DNA of 18,157 bases, taken from contig USIU01000008.1 of the NCBI GenBank assembly GCA_900554745.1, forward strand, positions 1 to 18,157, in the 5' to 3' direction. This stretch comes from an uncultured Leuconostoc sp. GTDB lineage: Bacteria; Bacillota; Bacilli; Lactobacillales; Lactobacillaceae. Shown piece after piece: positions 13,698 to 18,157 of the stretch (the first letter of the stretch is position 1; the number at the start of each line of letters is the position of its first letter). The notes under the pieces are model-generated. The model searched no databases. It was given only the letters and a program-made list of their open reading frames with translations, and had not been told where the DNA came from. Position numbers and translations under genes: made by a program.

Positions 13698-14993
13698 ATG
13701 TCTAACTGGACACCCGCTGCGGATCAAAAGAACCAAGGCACATTAGAATTTGAAATTTCACGCGCACAAGTTGAAGAAGGTTTGGAACAAGCTTTCCAAC
13801 GCAACAAGAACCAAGTTTCAGTCCCTGGTTTCCGTAAGGGTAAGGTAACAAAGGCATTGTTCTTCTCAAAGTTTGGTGAAGAAGCTTTGTATCAAGAAGC
13901 AATGGACATTATTTTGCCAGCTGCTTATGAAGCTGCGGTTGACGAAGCTGGCATCACACCAGTTGGTCGTCCCAACATCGTCCCTGTTTCAATGAACAAG
14001 GGTGAAGCTTGGCAATTGAAGGCTGAAATCACAACTGCTCCTGCCATTGAATTGGGTGACTACTTGAACCTTGAAGTTGAAGCAGCCGACACAACAGTAT
14101 CAGATGCCGATGTTGATGCTGAAATCAAGCGTTTGCAAGAAGGTCAAGCTGAACTTGTTTTGCAAGAAGCTGACGTTAAGGCTGAAAACGGCGACACAGT
14201 TGTGATCGATTTTGATGGTTCAGTTGATGGCGATCACTTTGCTGGTGGCCAAGCGAACGACTTTGCTTTGACTTTGGGTTCAGGTCAATTCATTCCTGGC
14301 TTTGAAGACCAATTGGTTGGTCACACAGCCGGTGAAGAAGTTGATGTTAACGTGACATTCCCAGAAGATTACCAAGCTGCTGATTTGGCTGGTAAGGACG
14401 CTTTGTTTGAAGTGAAGATTCACGAATTGAAGCGTAAGGAATTGCCTGAATTGGATGATGAATTCGCCAAGGATGTTGACGAAGAAGTTGAAACATTGGC
14501 TGAATTGAAGGAAAAGACACGTCAAAAGTTGGCAGAACAAAAGGCTGAAGCTGCACAAGCTGCCTTTGAAGATGCTGTCATCACAAAGGCTGTTGAAAAC
14601 GCCTCAGTTGATGGTGATGAAATCCCTGAAGCCATGATCGAAGAAGACGTACACCGTCAAATCGACCAATACTTAGGTCAATTGCAACAACAAGGTATTT
14701 CACGTGACATGTTCTTCCAAATCTCAGGTCAAACTGAAGATGACTTGCACAAGCAATTCGAAGAAGGTGCCGCAACACGTGTTAAGACAAACTTGGTACT
14801 TGAAGCCATTGTGAAGGCTGAAGGCATCGACCCAACAGAAGAACAAATCACTGAAGAAGTGAACAACTTGGCTGCACAATACAACATGGATCCAGCACAA
14901 ATCCGTGCGACATTGTCAGATTCATTGTTGAAGCATGACATCGCAATGCGTGAAGTCATCAAGAAGATTACAGACTCTGCAAAGGCAGAGTAA
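13698..14993 (+). CDS. tig: Trigger factor, ribosome-associated chaperone and prolyl isomerase
   Basis: 431 residues, the normal length. Trigger factor binds at the ribosome exit tunnel and folds new chains. The ribosome-binding loop GFRKGK is at 44-49; the FKBP-type prolyl isomerase domain covers about 150-245 (starting near VVIDFDGSVDG, with GSGQFIPGFEDQL); the C-terminal chaperone domain is rich in E, K and A and helical. GGAGG lies 7 bases before the ATG. Codon use is strongly biased (TTG, AAG, GAA, CAA, ACA), more than in neighbouring genes, indicating high expression. The gene is monocistronic, with promoter and terminator of its own, and sits before clpX as in many Lactobacillales. Confidence 0.98.
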   Translation: MSNWTPAADQKNQGTLEFEISRAQVEEGLEQAFQRNKNQVSVPGFRKGKVTKALFFSKFGEEALYQEAMDIILPAAYEAAVDEAGITPVGRPNIVPVSMNKGEAWQLKAEITTAPAIELGDYLNLEVEAADTTVSDADVDAEIKRLQEGQAELVLQEADVKAENGDTVVIDFDGSVDGDHFAGGQANDFALTLGSGQFIPGFEDQLVGHTAGEEVDVNVTFPEDYQAADLAGKDALFEVKIHELKRKELPELDDEFAKDVDEEVETLAELKEKTRQKLAEQKAEAAQAAFEDAVITKAVENASVDGDEIPEAMIEEDVHRQIDQYLGQLQQQGISRDMFFQISGQTEDDLHKQFEEGAATRVKTNLVLEAIVKAEGIDPTEEQITEEVNNLAAQYNMDPAQIRATLSDSLLKHDIAMREVIKKITDSAKAE

Positions 14994-14999
14994 CGTTTT

Positions 15000-15027
15000 A
15001 AAAAAGCCCGTCGGGCTTTTTTATTTT
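15000..15027 (+). terminator. Terminator of tig
   Basis: AAAAAAGCCC (15000-15009) pairs with GGGCTTTTTT (15013-15022) around a GTC loop and is followed by ATTTT. Confidence 0.93.
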
Positions 15028-15067
15028 GGCACGAATCCAATAAGATGTGCATGGCGACACGATAACG

Positions 15068-15106
15068 TATAATTAAGCCATGTGTTCACGATGAATCTGT
15101 TAAAAT
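15068..15106 (+). promoter_or_regulatory. Promoter region of clpX
   Basis: Two candidates: TATAAT at 15068-15073, and TGT followed by TAAAAT at 15101-15106 (extended -10). No good -35 for either. No CtsR or CIRCE operator was seen in the region 15028-15166. Confidence 0.45.
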
Positions 15107-15166
15107 AGATAGTATCGACAATTGGTTAAAAATTGTTTTGAACGATTATATTTAAAGGAAAAAAAT

Positions 15167-16414
15167 ATGGCGCAGACACCAGGTTTTGAAGAAGAAATTT
15201 ATTGTAGTTTTTGTGGCAAATCTGCGAGTGAAGTCAACAATATTGTCGCTGGACCAAACGGCATTTATATTTGTAATGAATGCGTGGCTTTAGCCCAAAA
15301 TATTATTAATGAAGAATTGACGGTTGAACAAGCAGTAACAGCTTTGTCATTACCAACACCACACGAAATTGTGGCCCAATTAAACGATTACGTGATTGGC
15401 CAAGAGGATGCCAAGAAGACACTGGCGGTGGCAGTTTATAATCACTATAAGCGGATTAACGAACACTTTGCGCCAACGACGGATGTTGAATTACAGAAGT
15501 CAAACATTGCGTTGATTGGACCAACGGGTTCAGGGAAAACATATTTAGCGCAAAGTTTGGCGCGTATTTTGAACGTGCCTTTTGCTATTGCTGATGCCAC
15601 AACGTTAACGGAAGCCGGGTATGTCGGGGAAGACGTTGAAAATATTATTTTGAAGTTGCTCCAGGCGGCTAATTTTGATATTGAAGCCGCGCAACGTGGT
15701 ATTATTTACGTGGATGAAATTGACAAAATTGCCAAAAAGTCAGAAAATGTGTCAATCACGCGTGATGTGTCAGGTGAAGGCGTCCAACAGGCGTTGCTAA
15801 AAATGTTGGAAGGTACGATTGCCAGTGTACCACCTCAAGGTGGTCGCAAGCATCCACAACAGGAATTGATCCAAGTCGATACGACCAACATTTTGTTTAT
15901 TGTTGGTGGGGCATTTGCTGGGATTGATACGATTATTAAGGAACGTTTGGGTGAACGGGTCATTGGTTTTGGCTCGCATGCTAATGAAAATGCGGCGGCA
16001 TTGGATGATGATAATATTCTCAAATACGTCCAACCAGAAGACTTGATCAAGTTTGGCTTGATTCCAGAATTTATTGGCCGCTTGCCAATTGTCACGGTTT
16101 TGGACGAATTGACGGTGTCTGATTTGGTACGGATTTTGACGGAACCAAAAAACGCTTTGATTAAGCAGTATCAAGCGCTTTTGGGCTTAGATGATGTGGC
16201 ACTAGAATTCCAACCAGATGCGTTAGAAGCGATGGCTGAATTGGCGATTAAGCGGCATACTGGTGCGCGTGGGTTACGCTCAATTATTGAACACGTCATG
16301 AAAGATGTGATGTTTGATATTCCAAGTCGCGATGACGTCGCCAAGGTTGTCATTACGAAAGCGTCGGTACTTGACGGTGCACAACCAGAATTGCATTTGA
16401 AGAAGGTGGACTAA
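15167..16414 (+). CDS. clpX: ATP-dependent Clp protease, unfoldase subunit ClpX
   Basis: 415 residues. The zinc-binding domain has C13, C16, C36 and C39. The AAA+ core has Walker A GPTGSGKT (118-125), Walker B IIYVDEID (179-186), the IGF loop at 266-268 that docks ClpX on ClpP, and sensor 2 GARGLRS starting at 366. GYVGEDVE (pore region) is also present. ClpX unfolds tagged substrates and feeds them into ClpP. The frame extends back to 15122, but the start at 15167 is chosen: AAAGGA lies 7 bases upstream and the family begins with a short tail before the zinc finger. engB follows after two bases, so the pair is an operon. Confidence 0.97.
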   Translation: MAQTPGFEEEIYCSFCGKSASEVNNIVAGPNGIYICNECVALAQNIINEELTVEQAVTALSLPTPHEIVAQLNDYVIGQEDAKKTLAVAVYNHYKRINEHFAPTTDVELQKSNIALIGPTGSGKTYLAQSLARILNVPFAIADATTLTEAGYVGEDVENIILKLLQAANFDIEAAQRGIIYVDEIDKIAKKSENVSITRDVSGEGVQQALLKMLEGTIASVPPQGGRKHPQQELIQVDTTNILFIVGGAFAGIDTIIKERLGERVIGFGSHANENAAALDDDNILKYVQPEDLIKFGLIPEFIGRLPIVTVLDELTVSDLVRILTEPKNALIKQYQALLGLDDVALEFQPDALEAMAELAIKRHTGARGLRSIIEHVMKDVMFDIPSRDDVAKVVITKASVLDGAQPELHLKKVD

Positions 16415-16416
16415 TC

Positions 16417-17007
16417 ATGGATGTACACAATGTTGAAATGGTCATGAGTGCGGTGTCAGCCGCCCAATACCCAACGGATGGTAAGCCGGAAATTGCTTTA
16501 GTTGGTCGCTCAAATGTCGGTAAGTCATCTTTGACAAATACGTTGATTCAGCGTAAAAATTTTGCCCGCACTTCGTCACAGCCGGGTAAGACGCAAACGC
16601 TTAATTTTTATAATGTCGAAGACCAACTGTATTTCGTCGACGTGCCCGGTTATGGCTATGCCAAAGTGTCAAAGAAACAACGGGAAGCTTTTGGCCAGAT
16701 GATTGAAGAATATATCACGTCACGTAAGCAATTACGCGGGGTGATTAGTCTCGTGGACGCTCGTCATGATCCAAGTGCGGACGATATTGCGATGTATGAG
16801 TGGTTACATTACTACAATATTCCGGTTTTGGTGGTGGCAACGAAGGCCGATAAAATTTCAAAAAGCAAGTTTAACAAATACGAAGCTAATATCAAGCGTA
16901 CGTTAGGGTTTGATGAAGCAGATAGTGATTTCTTATTCTTCTCGTCAGAAACGAAGTACGGTAAAGACCAAGTTTGGTCATGGATTGAATCACATATCAC
17001 GATGTAA
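16417..17007 (+). CDS. engB: Ribosome-assembly GTPase EngB (YsxC/YihA)
   Basis: 196 residues, standard for the family. Its G-motifs are G1 GRSNVGKSS (30-38), a switch region SSQPGKTQT (53-61), G3 DVPGYG (75-80) and G4 TKAD (142-145). The protein binds GTP and helps late assembly of the 50S subunit. The start is two bases after the clpX stop, with AAGGTGG inside the clpX end as ribosome site. The clpX-engB order is common in Firmicutes. A terminator follows the stop directly. Confidence 0.97.
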   Translation: MDVHNVEMVMSAVSAAQYPTDGKPEIALVGRSNVGKSSLTNTLIQRKNFARTSSQPGKTQTLNFYNVEDQLYFVDVPGYGYAKVSKKQREAFGQMIEEYITSRKQLRGVISLVDARHDPSADDIAMYEWLHYYNIPVLVVATKADKISKSKFNKYEANIKRTLGFDEADSDFLFFSSETKYGKDQVWSWIESHITM

Positions 17008-17033
17008 AAACCAACTTATTGTTGGTTTTTTTA
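17006..17033 (+). terminator. Terminator of clpX-engB
   Basis: AAAAACCAAC (17006-17015), loop TTATT, GTTGGTTTTT (17021-17030) with more T after it. The left arm overlaps the engB stop codon. Confidence 0.93.
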
Positions 17034-17066
17034 TTAGGTAGGAGCGTGTCGGAGATTTGCCACGTC

Positions 17067-17075
17067 TGATACAAT
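17067..17075 (+). promoter_or_regulatory. Extended -10 promoter abutting the priA start codon
   Basis: TGA followed by TACAAT (17070-17075). Six bases (17076-17081) separate it from the ATG at 17082, the same distance as at tsaE. No clear -35 is present and the only purine run, TTAAAG, is a poor ribosome site. Confidence 0.5.
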
Positions 17076-17081
17076 TAAAGT

Positions 17082-18157
17082 ATGACAAATCAACGTTATG
17101 CACAAATCATTGTGGATGTGCCCACAATGCAAACCAATCAGCCTTACACATATTTGATTCCAGCAGCCATGCAGGACACGCTCCAACCAGGGATGCGGGT
17201 CGAGGTGCCTTTTGGTGCGCGCAATGTGATGGCCTTTGTAGTGGCACTGCAAGAAACGCCATTGACCACAGTGGATAAATTGCGGCCGATTGCGCGGATG
17301 CTTGATTTAACACCGGTGCTCAATACCGAATTACTCACGCTTTCTAGTGATTTAGCGCATGAAACCTTTGCATTTAGAATTTCAGTGTTACAAACGATGC
17401 TGCCAAATGCCTTAAAAGCGAGTTACGATCGGGTGTTAACGTTAGTGGATGAGGTTGATGAGGATGTGCGTGAGCGCCTCTTTCGTGGCTTGGACCAAAT
17501 CACTTTTCATGCGCGTGACTGGTCAGATGCAGATATTGCCAAATTTGCGCAACTGCGGCGGATGCACCAGATTGAGCAGTCGATAACCGTGAACAATCGG
17601 GCAAAAGTCAAAACCCAATTAGCCTATCGGTTTAGTGATGACATTGCTATGTTAGAAGCAGCGTATGCTGACTTACCCCGGACGGCGAAGAAAAAAGCAG
17701 TCTTGTTGCAATTTATTTTGGGGCATTTAGGTGAAACGTGGCTGAAAAAAGAGTTGCAAGCACAACTGGCTGTGAGTGCCGCAACCCTCAATCAAGCGGT
17801 AGAAGCGCAATGGTTAACCAAGCAGCAAGTTGAACAATTGCGCGATCCGTTTGCGGCAATGACGATTGCCCCGTCAGAACCGTTACAACTCAATGCGGAA
17901 CAACAAACTGCTTTTGATCACATTACCTCAGCGGCCGATGCTGGGCAATACCAACCATTTTTGCTCGAAGGGATTACGGGTTCTGGGAAAACAGAAGTTT
18001 ATCTCCAAGCGGCCCAGCATGTGTTTGATCAAGGGCGAACGGTGCTATTTTTAGTCCCAGAAATCGCCTTAACACCACAAATGGTACGTCGCGTGAAGTC
18101 ACGCTTTGGCGCCCAGACAGCCGTGCTCCATTCTGGTTTGTCGGATGGGGAACGTTA
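17082..18157 (+). CDS. priA: Primosomal replication-restart helicase PriA, N-terminal part
   Basis: 358 complete codons are visible before the right edge, starting MTNQRYAQIIVDVPTMQTNQ. The first 100 residues form the 3' DNA-binding domain (IIVDVPTMQTNQPYTYLIP; VEVPFGARNVMAFV), followed by a winged-helix region, and then the helicase domain with Walker A GITGSGKT at 297-304 followed by EVYLQA and FLVPEIALTPQM (motif Ia). PriA restarts stalled replication forks by loading DnaB through the primosome. The later DEGH box, zinc-binding cysteines and C-terminal domain lie beyond the window. No other start codon upstream is plausible, because the -10 element precedes the ATG by six bases. Confidence 0.93.
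   Translation, partial: MTNQRYAQIIVDVPTMQTNQPYTYLIPAAMQDTLQPGMRVEVPFGARNVMAFVVALQETPLTTVDKLRPIARMLDLTPVLNTELLTLSSDLAHETFAFRISVLQTMLPNALKASYDRVLTLVDEVDEDVRERLFRGLDQITFHARDWSDADIAKFAQLRRMHQIEQSITVNNRAKVKTQLAYRFSDDIAMLEAAYADLPRTAKKKAVLLQFILGHLGETWLKKELQAQLAVSAATLNQAVEAQWLTKQQVEQLRDPFAAMTIAPSEPLQLNAEQQTAFDHITSAADAGQYQPFLLEGITGSGKTEVYLQAAQHVFDQGRTVLFLVPEIALTPQMVRRVKSRFGAQTAVLHSGLSDGER

Noticed and set aside
14280..14558. Minus-strand frames inside tig
   Set aside because: Antisense shadows caused by the strong codon bias of tig; no ribosome site or protein character.
15122..15166. N-terminal extension of clpX
   Set aside because: The ATG at 15167 has AAAGGA at the right distance and matches the family N-terminus; the extension is only an open frame.
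15797..16174. Minus-strand frames inside clpX
   Set aside because: Shadows of a conserved coding region, no promoter or ribosome site seen.
12194..17033. Shared AACCAAC/GTTGGTT stem in the nadR and engB terminators as a repeat family
   Set aside because: The common part is a short A/T-flanked stem; two copies in 5 kb can be chance or common terminator design.

Overview
The window looks like chromosomal DNA of a low-to-moderate GC Gram-positive lactic acid bacterium. The best fit is Leuconostocaceae, perhaps Weissella. The reasons are the tig / clpX / engB order, a PepV dipeptidase, purine-rich Shine-Dalgarno sites, extended -10 promoters and T-tailed hairpin terminators. This placement is inference from gene content, not from a database search. 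No rRNA, tRNA, CRISPR array, prophage or intact insertion sequence was seen.

Layout. (1) 3-791: 3' part of a class A beta-lactamase-fold serine hydrolase, cut by the left edge, followed by a short sequence resembling an IS3-type end. (2) 965-3857, minus strand: operon pncB - nadE - MucBP/SH3-like protein, ending at a terminator near 892-926. (3) 3955-5439, plus strand, divergent from pncB: tsaE - GNAT acetyltransferase - DEDDh exonuclease, ending in a bidirectional hairpin. (4) 5468-7355, minus strand: a 56-residue two-helix membrane protein, then nnrD and exoA, preceded by a leader with mutually exclusive hairpins. (5) 7617-9032: pepV. (6) 9186-10864: an mhqO-mhqD-like pair (ring-cleavage dioxygenase and esterase). 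(7) 10974-12175: a possible leader ORF coupled to a bifunctional NMN adenylyltransferase / ribosylnicotinamide kinase (nadR-like). (8) 12292-13641: NCS1-family permease. (9) 13698-14993: trigger factor. (10) 15167-17007: clpX and engB. (11) 17082 to the right edge: start of priA.

Two themes tie the genes together. One is NAD metabolism: PncB and NadE form the ends of nicotinate salvage, the NadR-like enzyme handles nicotinamide riboside and NMN, and NnrD repairs hydrated NAD(P)H. The other is protein and genome maintenance: trigger factor, ClpX, the ribosome-assembly GTPase EngB, TsaE for the t6A tRNA modification, ExoA, a DnaQ-like exonuclease and PriA. Most genes are ordinary housekeeping genes. 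The unusual signals lie between or beside them: two promoters placed so close to the start codon that the mRNAs should be leaderless (tsaE, priA), the structured leader and unlisted small membrane protein at 7185-7600, the coupled leader ORF before nadR, and a MucBP/SH3-like protein without any export signal in the NAD operon.
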